This document shows, in pieces, positions 36,546 through 46,480 of a stretch of DNA of 64,000 bases; within the stretch, counting starts at the first letter, position 1; each line of letters starts with the position of its first letter. The notes under the pieces are model-generated. The model searched no databases and was not told the origin of the DNA. It was given only the letters and a program-made list of their open reading frames with translations. The stretch is from Ignavibacteriales bacterium. Its GTDB lineage: Bacteria; Bacteroidota; Ignavibacteria; Ignavibacteriales; Ignavibacteriaceae. A program made the translations under genes and the position numbers. The DNA lies in NCBI GenBank assembly GCA_016709765.1, contig JADJMD010000008.1, forward strand, positions 248,001-312,000. Reading direction: 5' to 3'.

Positions 36546-38750
36546 TTAATTATAGGAATCATAAACAAATCCTTGCAAAACCCGATTTGCATTTTTATAG
36601 AACCAATCTGTTTTTTTAAACTGCTGCTGCATGGCTGTATAAAAAATATTTTTATCTTTCACCCTAAGACTTAAAGCCGCATATTTTCTGGCATTAATAT
36701 AATCTTTATTGTAAAGCATATATTCTGAAAGTTTGAAGGCAGCGTAACTGCTTTCAATATTATCAACAACGAATGTTTTATTGAATGTTTTTATTGCTTC
36801 TTTGTATTTAATCTTTTGATCATTTAATAAACCTATAACAATTGGAATGGAATTATAGTTGTAGGATTTATTGTTCAGATCAAATAATATTTTAAGCTTT
36901 AATGAATCACTACCTTCTAAATAATTTTTTAATTCATTCACTTGAAGTAAACTTAATCTAGTTTTACAAAGATAATTCAATTGATGATTTGGATTATCAA
37001 TTATAATTTTTTTATAACAATAACAAGAGGAAGAATCATTTAAATTTATTGAATACAAATCGCCTAATCTTAAGGAAATATTAGCGTAGTAAGGCGTATT
37101 GTTAAACTTTTTAATATTCTCTTCTAGAATATTAATTGCTTTATCAATTTTATTCTGCTTTAAAAATATTTCAGATAATCCAACGAGTGCTGAATAATTT
37201 ATTGTTTTCTGATTTATCTCGTTAAATATCTTTTCAGCTTCATTAAATTTATTTTCTGAAAGTTTTAAGTAACCTTTCTTTAATCTATCTCCAATATATC
37301 TTGGGCAAACCTTTTGGATAATGGATAGTCTTCCAAAATAATAATCAGCCATTGGTTTTGTATTTATAGAATCAGAAAAAGAAAGATCCTGAAAAAATTC
37401 TTTCTGTACAGTCTCAATTTTATTTTTGAAAACAGAATCAAAACCACCAGTTCCATAAAACTTTTTAACTTTTTCTATTCCATATTTATTTATAAGAAAA
37501 TCTATAAATGCACCGCTATAAATGTAAGCAAGTGTAGAATTACCTTTGAAGAAACTTAATCCTGTGAATAATGATTTTAAATCGACAGTATAACCGTTAT
37601 TATATGCTACCTTGGTTAGATACTTTATAGATATATCATTTGATATTGGGTCTTGAGATTCAGCCATTCCTTCAATTAAAGCAGGGTTAAAACCAGATGC
37701 GATTTTAAATATCCCACTTCCAAATTCAGCTGTAAAAATATGAGCTAATTCATGTTTCAATGTGTTTTGCCAAGAATCTGCACTAATATAAATTGAATAT
37801 TGCCATGGTTTTGCAACATCTGCATTGCCAGCACCGAATAATGTTTTTTTCTGTTCTCGATTGTTAAACAAATAAACATTTATTTTTTTTGAGGGTTTTG
37901 TTTTTAATCCATCTAATAATTCTAAAAAATAATATTCCTGATTTAATGCTATTAGCTGTGCTTGTATTGAATCAATATCATCAAAGTGCAAGATTAATGC
38001 TTCAGATTCAATTTGTTTAGGCAGGATCGAATTTAATTTTGCAAAGGTGGTGCTAAATCCAAAAGAAGTTGAAAAGTATTGAAACAAGTAAATAGTTAAG
38101 ATTATAGAAGCCATAAAATAAAATTTATACTTCAAAACAAACGTTGTTCTTTTTAAGAATAGAAATATAATCGACAGTGAAAATGCTGTAACAACTACCT
38201 GATGAAAAAATAATTTCCAATCAGCGCTTAAACCTTCATCATAAATATTTCCGGGAAAGAAGCCTATTAGCGGCGAATAAAAGAAAACTTGCGGATTAAA
38301 ATAAATTTCTAAAATTGGGATGAGTGCTGTAAAAAAAATTACAATAAAAAATAAAACCCTTTCATATTTTTTAGCAATGATGTCGGATAAAAAGGCTATT
38401 GCAGTTCCAAACAATATAGAAGTACCAACAATTAAAACATAAAAGATTAATCCATCAACAAAAGAGCAAAACATTGTTAATATAGAATGGACAAAAATAA
38501 CTAAGAATGGAATTAAAAAAAGAATGAGAAGATTTTTAATAAATCTGCTAATTACAAAATCAGTCTTTCGAAGAAAATTTAATGTCTGCAAACCGGCAAG
38601 AACACTAAGAAGTAGACCATTTATCACAGAAAACTCATAACCAAAAGTATTTGTTAATGGTAATTGGGTTAGCAAACTACTTACTACGAATAAGACAAAT
38701 CCATAAGGTAAAAGACCATTTTTATTAATAAATAATTTTTTAATATTCAT
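36546..38750 (-). CDS. membrane metallopeptidase with C-terminal TPR repeats
   Basis: A 734-residue protein. Residues 1-225 contain about seven membrane helices. A gluzincin-like zinc motif H333-E334-L-A-H337 is followed by a glutamate in E-G-M-A-E-S some 25 residues later, as in peptidase MA-like proteins. Residues 470-734 are helical repeats of TPR type (A-E-K-I-F-N-E-I, K-A-I-N-I-L-E-E-N-I). It probably cleaves proteins on the outer face of the inner membrane. It follows the Ser/Thr kinase gene by 48 bases on the same strand; whether the two are functionally linked is unknown. Confidence 0.78.
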   Translation of the reverse strand: MNIKKLFINKNGLLPYGFVLFVVSSLLTQLPLTNTFGYEFSVINGLLLSVLAGLQTLNFLRKTDFVISRFIKNLLILFLIPFLVIFVHSILTMFCSFVDGLIFYVLIVGTSILFGTAIAFLSDIIAKKYERVLFFIVIFFTALIPILEIYFNPQVFFYSPLIGFFPGNIYDEGLSADWKLFFHQVVVTAFSLSIIFLFLKRTTFVLKYKFYFMASIILTIYLFQYFSTSFGFSTTFAKLNSILPKQIESEALILHFDDIDSIQAQLIALNQEYYFLELLDGLKTKPSKKINVYLFNNREQKKTLFGAGNADVAKPWQYSIYISADSWQNTLKHELAHIFTAEFGSGIFKIASGFNPALIEGMAESQDPISNDISIKYLTKVAYNNGYTVDLKSLFTGLSFFKGNSTLAYIYSGAFIDFLINKYGIEKVKKFYGTGGFDSVFKNKIETVQKEFFQDLSFSDSINTKPMADYYFGRLSIIQKVCPRYIGDRLKKGYLKLSENKFNEAEKIFNEINQKTINYSALVGLSEIFLKQNKIDKAINILEENIKKFNNTPYYANISLRLGDLYSINLNDSSSCYCYKKIIIDNPNHQLNYLCKTRLSLLQVNELKNYLEGSDSLKLKILFDLNNKSYNYNSIPIVIGLLNDQKIKYKEAIKTFNKTFVVDNIESSYAAFKLSEYMLYNKDYINARKYAALSLRVKDKNIFYTAMQQQFKKTDWFYKNANRVLQGFVYDSYN

Positions 38751-38798
38751 TTTACTCGTTGTTCGATGATGTTCGTCTGAGATGATGTAGTAATCATA

Positions 38799-40733
38799 CT
38801 ATTTTGTAGAACTGATTTTACTCTTGTAAATATTGCCACCATTGCATGCAATTATAAAATTACCTGAATTCAACTGCTTGATGTCATTTAATATAAGAGG
38901 CTGCCCAACATATTTTTTTGTCCAGGATTTTCCGGAATCATTTGAAAAAAAAATCTCACCAATATTGGATAAAATTATCCCCTCTCCATTATTTTCAAAA
39001 CTAATTTTGTACAAACCGGAATTTGATTCGAGATCAATTTCATACCACTCTTCACCGCCATTTTCAGTTCGCAAAACTTTCCCTTCGCCCCCAACTATAA
39101 ACCCTAAAAACTCATTTACAAATAGAACATCCTTAAAATATGTATTAGTCTTACTTGATTGTTTTTGCCAGCTTAAGCCGCCGTTAGTTGTTTTAAGAAT
39201 TGTACCATTCCAGCCAACAATAATTCCATTTTTTGAATCCGCAAAACTAATACTGAATAAATTTTCATTTACATAACTATTGGTTGCGTGCCATGTTAAA
39301 CCCCCATCATAAGTATTAAGAATCAATCCTCGACTGCCAACAATAAATCCAATATTGTGATCTATAAAATAAATTTTAAATAATGTTTCGGCAGTGTTAG
39401 AATTTATTCTTTTTATTTGATTTGAATTATAGTTAATAATTCCAATAAATCCGGTTGAACCAACAATTATAAGTTTATTATCTGTATAACTCACAGAGTT
39501 AAAATTATTAGAAAACTTTGAACTAAATTTTTTCCAGTTGGTACCTCCATCTGAAGTTTGCATTACAAGTCCGGAATCACCTGCAATAAAACCCTTATAA
39601 TCATCAAGGAAAGCAATGGAATTTAAATTTTCATATGGGCCTATTTTGATTAAATCCCATGTACTCTCTTTTACAAAATTTGGATTACTTGAGTAGTCTT
39701 GCGAGTAACTTAATAATTCATTATCAGTTTTTTCTTGTTCTTCCATAATTACTGATTTAACAACATTAAAAACGATTACAACTAATCCGATAAAAATTAT
39801 AAAGAGTAAAATGTTACTTACTGTTTGAAAACCTTTTGTTTTTTTTTCAATAGTATGGCTCGGGAATTTGTCTTCTACGAATGGTAAAGATTGTTGGTTT
39901 TCTTTTTGAAAGGAATAATTTTCACTTAAACTGATAATCGAATTTTTAAAATCCGCTGCTGATAAAAAATTATCGTTAGAAGATTTGTCCATCGCTTTCA
40001 AAATTATTTCATCTGCGGTATATGGAATTGAAGTAATCTGCAATGATACTTTTGATGGAATTTTATTTACATGAGAATCAATTATCTCGTAAATAGTTTG
40101 CGAGTTATATGGATGAACACCCACCAGCATTTCATAAAAAGTAATTCCAAGAGAATAAATATCGCTCTTAACTGTTATTAAATTTCCACCAAGCTGCTCT
40201 GGGCTCATATAGAGCAGAGTTCCTGGTCTAGCATTTTGCTGTGTTATAGATTTTAATTCATCGATAGATTTTGAAATACCAAAATCCATTATTTTAGGAT
40301 TGCCATTCAAATCCAAAATAATATTTGATGGTTTTAAATCTCTATGAATAAAACCTTGTTGATGAGCAAACTCAATCCCATTAAGAATTTGCACCATTAA
40401 TTCCAGAGCATAACTAAATTCAATTCTTCCGCTGTCGTGGATAAGACTTTCAAGAGTATCGCCTTCTATGTATTCCATAGCAATACCGAGTATATCTTTC
40501 TCCTCAACAAATCCATAAACGGAAACAATATTTGGATGCATCAACTTTGCTTGATTTCTTGCTTCTCTTTTAAACCTCTCAACAAATGTAGAATTGCGCG
40601 ATGTGTTGAGATTAAGAATTTTTAATGCAGTGTATCTTTCAAGCTTAACATCAAATACTTTATAAACCGAACCCATTCCTCCCTGCCCCAAAAGAGAAAT
40701 CACTTTATAATGTTGTATCCGTCTGCCAATCAT
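38799..40733 (-). CDS. transmembrane Ser/Thr protein kinase with YCF48-like extracytoplasmic domain
   Basis: A 644-residue Hanks-type kinase. Kinase domain about residues 9-270: G-Q-G-G-M-G-S-V-Y P-loop, K38, H-R-D132-L-K-P-S-N, D150-F-G. A linker, a membrane helix near residues 306-328, then residues 350-644 with repeated W-x-K/W-x-A...T-x-D/N-G-G-x-x-W units of a BNR/YCF48-type beta propeller (N-G-G-L-S-W, N-G-G-E-E-W, S-G-K-S-W). The propeller would sit outside the membrane and could sense ligands. The ATG overlaps the end of the PP2C phosphatase gene by four bases. Confidence 0.9.
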   Translation of the reverse strand: MIGRRIQHYKVISLLGQGGMGSVYKVFDVKLERYTALKILNLNTSRNSTFVERFKREARNQAKLMHPNIVSVYGFVEEKDILGIAMEYIEGDTLESLIHDSGRIEFSYALELMVQILNGIEFAHQQGFIHRDLKPSNIILDLNGNPKIMDFGISKSIDELKSITQQNARPGTLLYMSPEQLGGNLITVKSDIYSLGITFYEMLVGVHPYNSQTIYEIIDSHVNKIPSKVSLQITSIPYTADEIILKAMDKSSNDNFLSAADFKNSIISLSENYSFQKENQQSLPFVEDKFPSHTIEKKTKGFQTVSNILLFIIFIGLVVIVFNVVKSVIMEEQEKTDNELLSYSQDYSSNPNFVKESTWDLIKIGPYENLNSIAFLDDYKGFIAGDSGLVMQTSDGGTNWKKFSSKFSNNFNSVSYTDNKLIIVGSTGFIGIINYNSNQIKRINSNTAETLFKIYFIDHNIGFIVGSRGLILNTYDGGLTWHATNSYVNENLFSISFADSKNGIIVGWNGTILKTTNGGLSWQKQSSKTNTYFKDVLFVNEFLGFIVGGEGKVLRTENGGEEWYEIDLESNSGLYKISFENNGEGIILSNIGEIFFSNDSGKSWTKKYVGQPLILNDIKQLNSGNFIIACNGGNIYKSKISSTK

Positions 40734-41458
40734 TTTGTTATGTCTATTACTATAAATGAGTAGTCATCAAATGCACCACGAAGTTTTACTAGTTTTTTTA
40801 ATTTTGCTTTAATTTCTTCGAGATCATTAATAATTAGTATTTCTTCAAATTCTGTATTACTAATTAAATTAGAAACACCATCCGAACAAAGAAAAAATCT
40901 ATTGGTTTCAGCCTCATTAAGTTTTAATTTACTAATATCAGGTTGGATATTTTCATTTTCACCAAGAGCTTTAATAATCACATTTTTTTGAGGATGATTT
41001 GCCGCTTGTTTATGTGTAATGTATCCCTCGTCCAGCAATCTTTGAACAAGTGAATGATCTTTAGTTACTTGAGAAAGTCTATTAGATTTTAAATGATAAA
41101 TTCTTGAATCACCGATGTGTCCCCAAAAAGCGAGGTGATCTTTAATAAAAATCATTTCTAAAGTTGTAGCCATGTTTTTTATAGGAGCACTTGCAGTAGA
41201 ATGATTTAAAACAAAACTATTCGATTCTTCAATAGCAAGTTTGACTCTTTCCAGATAATCATCACCTTCAGAAGCAGAGAAAAAATGAAGTGCTGATTTT
41301 AGGGCAATTCTTGCCGCTAAATCACCACCATTATCCCCACCAACGCCATCACACAAAACTGCCAAAAGCCCGCCGTTTAGTTCTAATAACTCTATAGCAT
41401 CCTCATTATATTTTTTTTCAGCCCCAGGACTTGTAAATTTTGTATAATTAAACCCCAT
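40730..41458 (-). CDS. PP2C-family protein phosphatase
   Basis: A 242-residue Ser/Thr phosphatase of the Stp1/PP2C type. Metal-binding motifs: N-E-D near residue 18, L-C-D-G-V-G-G-D-N-G-G near residue 36, W-G-H-I-G-D-S-R-I-Y near residue 112 and L-C-S-D-G-V-S-N near residue 190, all as in active enzymes. The gene is translationally coupled to the downstream kinase, so it likely reverses the kinase's phosphorylations. CAAAAATA at 41505-41512 is a possible -7 element for the operon, without a good -33. Confidence 0.92.
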   Translation of the reverse strand: MGFNYTKFTSPGAEKKYNEDAIELLELNGGLLAVLCDGVGGDNGGDLAARIALKSALHFFSASEGDDYLERVKLAIEESNSFVLNHSTASAPIKNMATTLEMIFIKDHLAFWGHIGDSRIYHLKSNRLSQVTKDHSLVQRLLDEGYITHKQAANHPQKNVIIKALGENENIQPDISKLKLNEAETNRFFLCSDGVSNLISNTEFEEILIINDLEEIKAKLKKLVKLRGAFDDYSFIVIDITK

Positions 41459-41581
41459 TAAGGGACCTCGTCTTGTTTGTTATCTTCTAAATTCATCTCT
41501 TAACCAAAAATAAGAAAATATAGTCTTATCTGCCTTAAAATTTAGAATTACATTTGTGCTCCAATAACAAAACAGCCTAAT

Positions 41582-41612
41582 TTGTTTAACAAACGCTATA
41601 GGATTATATTTG
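41582..41612 (+). promoter_or_regulatory. tRNA-Leu/tig promoter, TTG-N20-TATATTTG
   Basis: TTG 41582-41584, 20 bases, TATATTTG 41605-41612. It would give a leader of about 80 bases before tRNA-Leu, and the tig-clpP genes may be read from the same start. Confidence 0.65.
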
Positions 41613-41701
41613 CAAGCGATTTTTTGATTCATAAATCATTTTAGAACATCACTTTATATACTTTTTAATGATTTGGAATTGAATCGTTTTGAGCTTTTAT
41701 T

Positions 41702-41783
41702 GCGAGAATGGCGGAATTGGTAGACGCGCTAGACTTAGGATCTAGTACCGAGAGGTGTCGGGGTTCGAGTCCCCGTTCTCGCA
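41702..41783 (+). tRNA. tRNA-Leu (UAG)
   Basis: An 82-base class II tRNA. Acceptor GCGAGAA/TTCTCGC with discriminator A, D-arm with GGCGGAATTGGTAGACGC, anticodon loop CTTAGGA (anticodon TAG), long variable arm TACCGAGAGGTG, T-arm CGGGGTTCGAGTCCCCG. CCA is not encoded. It is 42 bases upstream of tig. Confidence 0.97.
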
Positions 41784-41825
41784 CTTCATATCATCCCAAT
41801 CAAAATATTTGAGGTTACGGTAAAA

Positions 41826-43142
41826 ATGGAACATAATGTAGTTGATTTAAATTCTTCTGAAAAGGAAGTAGAAATAAAACTTCAGTACGATGAGATAAAA
41901 GAGGAAATTGAAAAAGAAGTAAAAAAACAATCCCAAAAAATTCAGGTTCCCGGTTTTAGAAAAGGCAAAGTTCCTGTTTCTATGTTAAAAAAGATGTACG
42001 GAGATGCACTTGAATATGAAGCTGCTGAAAAAATTTCAAATACATTTTTCTGGAAAGTTGCTGAAGAAAATCAATTTAAACCAATTGGTCAACCAACAAT
42101 GACGGATTTAAAATTTGAACCTGAAAAAGAGTTAAATTTTAAAGTTAAGTACGAAACTATCCCAGTTCTAGATGTAAAAGATTACAAAGGCATTTCACTT
42201 GAAATTCCTGATTTTGTTGTCACGGATACAGAAGTTGAAAAAGAAATTGAGTACATCCGCAAATCGAATAAAACTTTGGAAGATGCTGAAAAGATTTTAG
42301 ACAATAATTTTGTTATTGATGCTGAAGTTATTCTTGCCGAAAAAAACGGTGAAAGAATTGGTGAATCAAAACCTGAAAAAATGCAAATTGATTTGACGGC
42401 TGATGGAGTTGCAAAAGACATTGTTGAAAATGCTAAGAATAAAAAAGTTGGAGAACATTTTAACTTTTCTTATAAGGATGAACACAAACACAAGTTAGAA
42501 GATGGAACTGAAGAGGTCCATAAAGAAGAATTTAATTATCAAGTCAATGTATTGGGTATTAAAAAAATTGTTCTTCCAGATTTAACTGAGGAGCTTATTA
42601 AAAAGGCTACCAAAGATAAGGTTTCTACCGAGACTGAACTTAGAGAAGAAATAAAAAAAGATATTCAAAACTATTACGATCAGCAAACGGAAGAATTTGT
42701 AAGAGCAAAGCTTGTTGGAGAGATAGTTAAGAATAACGATTTTGATCCTCCTAAAAGTCTTGTGAATAATATTCTTGAAGAATATGTAAAGAATGAAGAA
42801 GAACGATCCAAAAAATCCAAGTATCCGTTTAACAAAGAAGAAACAAGAAAACGACTATTAAAATCTGCAGAGAATGAAGTAAAGTGGTATCTAATTAAAG
42901 CTGAGATACAAAAAAATGAAAAGATTGAAGTTTCAGATGATGAGATTAAAGAATTAGCTGAAAAAGAAGCCGAGAAAATTGGGATTCCTGTTGATAAAAT
43001 TATTAACTATTATAAAACATCTAATCAGGCAGAAAGAATTGTTGATCAGAAACTTTTTGATTTCCTCAAATTAAATAGTACAATTAGTAAAGTTCACCCT
43101 GATAAATTAAAAGTAAAGCAAGAGGCAGTAAATGAACAATAA
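41826..43142 (+). CDS. tig: trigger factor
   Basis: A 438-residue ribosome-associated chaperone. The ribosome-binding signature G43-F-R-K-G-K-V-P is present. A FKBP-like PPIase region follows at about residues 150-245, although it is diverged, and the C-terminal helical arms are complete. The order tig-clpP is the common bacterial arrangement; the stop overlaps the clpP start by 11 bases. Confidence 0.94.
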   Translation: MEHNVVDLNSSEKEVEIKLQYDEIKEEIEKEVKKQSQKIQVPGFRKGKVPVSMLKKMYGDALEYEAAEKISNTFFWKVAEENQFKPIGQPTMTDLKFEPEKELNFKVKYETIPVLDVKDYKGISLEIPDFVVTDTEVEKEIEYIRKSNKTLEDAEKILDNNFVIDAEVILAEKNGERIGESKPEKMQIDLTADGVAKDIVENAKNKKVGEHFNFSYKDEHKHKLEDGTEEVHKEEFNYQVNVLGIKKIVLPDLTEELIKKATKDKVSTETELREEIKKDIQNYYDQQTEEFVRAKLVGEIVKNNDFDPPKSLVNNILEEYVKNEEERSKKSKYPFNKEETRKRLLKSAENEVKWYLIKAEIQKNEKIEVSDDEIKELAEKEAEKIGIPVDKIINYYKTSNQAERIVDQKLFDFLKLNSTISKVHPDKLKVKQEAVNEQ

Positions 43143-43752
43143 TTTTGAAATTTATAATCAGTTAGTTCCTTACGTTATTGAACAGACTGGTCGCGGCGAA
43201 CGTGGAATGGATATTTATTCCCGTTTACTTAGAGAAAGAATAATATTTTTAGGTACGGCAATCGATGATCATGTTGCAAGTTTAACAATCGCACAGCTAA
43301 TTTTTTTAGAGGCTGAAGATTCTGAAAAAGATATTAATATGTACATAAATTCCCCTGGAGGTAGTGTAACAGCAGGATTAGCAATTTATGATACTATGAA
43401 ATTCATAAAACCTGATGTTGCTACAATTTGTGTTGGAATGGCAGCAAGTATGGGCGCAGTTTTATTAGCTGGTGGCGCGGCAGGTAAACGTTCTTCCCTA
43501 CCAAACTCTAAAATTATGATTCATCAACCTTGGACCCAAGGAATTGGTGGTCAGGTTACAGATGTTGAAATCCACGCAAAAGAATTAGTTAAAACACGCG
43601 ATTCATTATATAAAATATTATCTCAACACACTGAAAAATCAATTGAACAGATAGCTAAAGATTGCGATCGAGATTACTTCTTAACAGCTGAAGAGGCAAA
43701 GGAATATAAGCTAGTTGATAATATAATTGAAAAGCGTATCCCAATTAAATAA
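43132..43752 (+). CDS. clpP: ATP-dependent Clp protease proteolytic subunit
   Basis: A 206-residue ClpP. The catalytic serine S106 is in M-A-A-S-M-G-A, histidine H131 in M-I-H-Q-P, and the aspartate follows near residue 180 in the D-R-D segment. N-S-P-G-G-S-V is the oxyanion loop. ClpX is not in the window. A rho-independent terminator follows the stop. Confidence 0.97.
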   Translation: MNNNFEIYNQLVPYVIEQTGRGERGMDIYSRLLRERIIFLGTAIDDHVASLTIAQLIFLEAEDSEKDINMYINSPGGSVTAGLAIYDTMKFIKPDVATICVGMAASMGAVLLAGGAAGKRSSLPNSKIMIHQPWTQGIGGQVTDVEIHAKELVKTRDSLYKILSQHTEKSIEQIAKDCDRDYFLTAEEAKEYKLVDNIIEKRIPIK

Positions 43753-43756
43753 TATT

Positions 43757-43785
43757 AAGGGCTGATTTTTTCAGCCTTTTTTTTT
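43757..43785 (+). terminator. rho-independent terminator after clpP
   Basis: GGCTGA, loop of T, TCAGCC then a run of nine or more T. It lies directly after the clpP stop codon. Confidence 0.9.
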
Positions 43786-43827
43786 GAATAGCAATTTTTA
43801 TAGTAAATCTAGTAATTACTACAAAAG

Positions 43828-45279
43828 ATGAAACCAATTCTCACAAAATTTCTGATAGCAATTTTATATTTATCAGTATATAGCAATTTTTCATTCTCAC
43901 AAGAAAATCGGATTAAGCTATTTGATGAATATTTAGTTGATTATATACGAATAAAAAAGGTTCCTTCTATCTCTGCTGGCTTGTTGGAAAAAGATAAAGT
44001 AACTTGGCTTGGAAGTTTTGGGAATGCTGATCTTGAAAATAATATCCCGGTTACCTCATCCTCTTTATACCGAATTGCCTCTATCAGTAAACCAATTACA
44101 GCCGTTGCCATATTACAATTATGGGAACGCGGTCTTATTAGCCTTGATACTGATGCTAGAACATATATTCCAACTTTTCCTGTAAAGAAATATAAATTTA
44201 CAATCAGACAGCTATTAAATCACACATCCGGAATCAGAAATTATAAAGAGGGTGAATTTGACAGTAAGAAATTTTATGCTACAACGGAAGAAGCTCTAAA
44301 ATTATTCGCTTATGATTCACTAAACTTTGAACCGGGGACAAAATATGAATACACAAGTTTAGGTTATACTATTCTGGCTGCTATTATAGAAAAGGTAAGT
44401 AAAACTAGCTATGAAAACTATTTGAAGAAAAATGTTTTATTGCCGGCAGAGATGAATTCAACATTAATTGATAAGCAGCGTGAAATTATTCAGAACCGCG
44501 TAAGAGGATATGAGAAAAATGCAGAAAGTAATATAGTAAATGCCCCATTAGCTGATCTTAGTGTTAAAGTTGCCGGAGGTGGATTGCTTTCAACATCTAA
44601 AGATTTGCTAATGTTTGCAAAGGCTATATTAGAAAACAAATTGCTCAAGCAATCAACATTTGATATGATGGTTAGAAAATCAAGACTAAAGAGTGGAAAA
44701 GAAATTGATTATGGTCTAGGATTTTCATTGACATTTGAAAATGATTCATTAAAAAACATTTCACACAATGGTGCTGGAACAGGCTTCAGTTCTATGTTAC
44801 TTATAAATCTAAAATTAAAATATGCCAGCGTGCACTTGATAAATATAAGAGACAGAAATCTTGGTTTACCCGCAAAAGATATTTTAGAAATGTTATCTTC
44901 AGGAGTGATGATAAAACCGACTAAAACATTAGCAGAAGAATTGATGAAAACCTATTTATCCTTCGACATTGATAGCGTTAATCGTAAATTAATTTTTATA
45001 TACAAAGATGAACCACAAGAATATTCACTAAATGAGGATGAGGCTATCTTTTTTGCCTCTGACTTGATAGAATTAAATAAAACTCCAGATGCAATTATCT
45101 ATTTAAAAGAAGTATTAAAGTTGTATCCAAAATCATTTAAAGTTTTAGTCTCTATCGCTGACTCGTATTTAAAGGATAATAATGTTGGTCTTGCACTAAG
45201 ATATTATCGTTTGGCTTCACAGATAGACAATTCGAATTACAGAATAAATAGTCTAGTAAAGAGATTGAGTAATAAATAA
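43828..45279 (+). CDS. exported serine hydrolase (beta-lactamase/PBP-like) with C-terminal TPR-like segment
   Basis: A 483-residue protein with a signal peptide ending S-F-S-Q near residue 25. The beta-lactamase family (class C/EstB-like) fold is marked by S85-I-S-K88, Y175-T-S177 in the second motif position, and the H-x-G-type H-N-G-A-G-T-G near residue 312. Residues about 390-483 carry TPR-like helices (A-I-I-Y-L-K-E-V-L, A-L-R-Y-Y-R-L-A-S). Such enzymes may cleave D-amino acid peptides or esters; substrate is unknown. Confidence 0.87.
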   Translation: MKPILTKFLIAILYLSVYSNFSFSQENRIKLFDEYLVDYIRIKKVPSISAGLLEKDKVTWLGSFGNADLENNIPVTSSSLYRIASISKPITAVAILQLWERGLISLDTDARTYIPTFPVKKYKFTIRQLLNHTSGIRNYKEGEFDSKKFYATTEEALKLFAYDSLNFEPGTKYEYTSLGYTILAAIIEKVSKTSYENYLKKNVLLPAEMNSTLIDKQREIIQNRVRGYEKNAESNIVNAPLADLSVKVAGGGLLSTSKDLLMFAKAILENKLLKQSTFDMMVRKSRLKSGKEIDYGLGFSLTFENDSLKNISHNGAGTGFSSMLLINLKLKYASVHLINIRDRNLGLPAKDILEMLSSGVMIKPTKTLAEELMKTYLSFDIDSVNRKLIFIYKDEPQEYSLNEDEAIFFASDLIELNKTPDAIIYLKEVLKLYPKSFKVLVSIADSYLKDNNVGLALRYYRLASQIDNSNYRINSLVKRLSNK

Positions 45280-45372
45280 GTCATTTCCGATATAATATTT
45301 TTTTAGTATCTAACCTTCTAAATTAAACTGCCTCTATGTGAACCATTTTAATAATATTACTGTTATTCTGTT

Positions 45373-46473
45373 ATGATTGGATATAGATTTACAAAATATG
45401 ATCCTAAGTTGGATCTGGTTGATTCTTCATTTGATAATCTATTGAAGGTGTTTCTTCAATTGTTAACTATATCATCTGGTGATGTTAATGAAGCGCTTAG
45501 CTGGATGAATGAATTAGACCGGAAATATAATCTGACCGATGATAATTATGGCATGGGTGATTTTATAGATGATTTGAAGAAGAATAATTTTATTAAGAAT
45601 GAAGAATCGGGGCTTAATTTTATTCCTACATCAAAGTCAGAGAGAACTATTAGAAAACAGGCGCTAGAAGAAATTTTCGGAAAGCTTAGACAATCGATGA
45701 AGGGCAATCACAGGACCTTTATTTCCGGACACGGTGATGAGCCGACTTCTGAAAAGAGACAATACTTATTTGGTGATTTAATGGAACAAATTGATATGAC
45801 TGATTCCATTAAAAATGCACAAATAAATCATGGAATTGATGAGTTTAATTTAACTGAAGACGATCTGGAAGTTGAAGAGCGGGACTATAAAACTATTACA
45901 TCAACTGTATTGATGATAGATATCTCTCACTCAATGATACTGTATGGTGAGGATAGAATAACTCCCGCTAAAAAAGTTGCTATGGCTCTTTCAGAATTGA
46001 TAACTACTAGATATCCTAAAGATACTTTAGATATAATAGTTTTTGGCAACGATGCATGGTCAATTACTATAAAGGACTTACCATATCTTGAAGTCGGTCC
46101 GTATCATACAAATACTGTTGCAGGTTTAGATCTTGCCGGAGACATATTGCGAAGAAGAAAAACCAATAACAAGCAAATCTTTATGATAACTGATGGAAAG
46201 CCTACATGCTTAAAGGAAGGGGCACGATATTATAAAAATAGTTTTGGTTTAGATCGTAAAATACTCAATAAGACTTTAGATCAGGCTGCAAAATTCAGAA
46301 GAATGGGAATTACAATTACAACTTTTATGATTGCACGCGATCCTTATTTACAAAAGTTTGTTAGAGAATTTACACAAACTAATAATGGAAGAGCATTTTA
46401 CAGCAGTCTCTCGGGCTTGGGTGACTTTGTATTTGAAGACTATATAAGAAACAGAAAAAAAAGAGTAAGGTAA
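45373..46473 (+). CDS. VWA-domain protein
   Basis: A 366-residue protein. The C-terminal half is a von Willebrand type A domain with a metal-ion-dependent adhesion site: D183-I-S-H-S, a threonine/aspartate pair later in D-G-K-P-T. The N-terminal half is helical with no recognised domain. Encoded 7 bases before an AAA+ ATPase of MoxR/Mg-chelatase type, so it is likely the VWA partner of that ATPase, in the manner of BchD-BchI or MoxR-VWA pairs; target unknown. No signal peptide, hence cytoplasmic. Confidence 0.85.
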   Translation: MIGYRFTKYDPKLDLVDSSFDNLLKVFLQLLTISSGDVNEALSWMNELDRKYNLTDDNYGMGDFIDDLKKNNFIKNEESGLNFIPTSKSERTIRKQALEEIFGKLRQSMKGNHRTFISGHGDEPTSEKRQYLFGDLMEQIDMTDSIKNAQINHGIDEFNLTEDDLEVEERDYKTITSTVLMIDISHSMILYGEDRITPAKKVAMALSELITTRYPKDTLDIIVFGNDAWSITIKDLPYLEVGPYHTNTVAGLDLAGDILRRRKTNNKQIFMITDGKPTCLKEGARYYKNSFGLDRKILNKTLDQAAKFRRMGITITTFMIARDPYLQKFVREFTQTNNGRAFYSSLSGLGDFVFEDYIRNRKKRVR

Positions 46474-46480
46474 ATTATTT

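Noticed and set aside
38833..39276. 147-codon frame opposite the kinase gene
   Set aside because: Entirely inside the well-supported kinase propeller region on the other strand; a shadow of its codon use.
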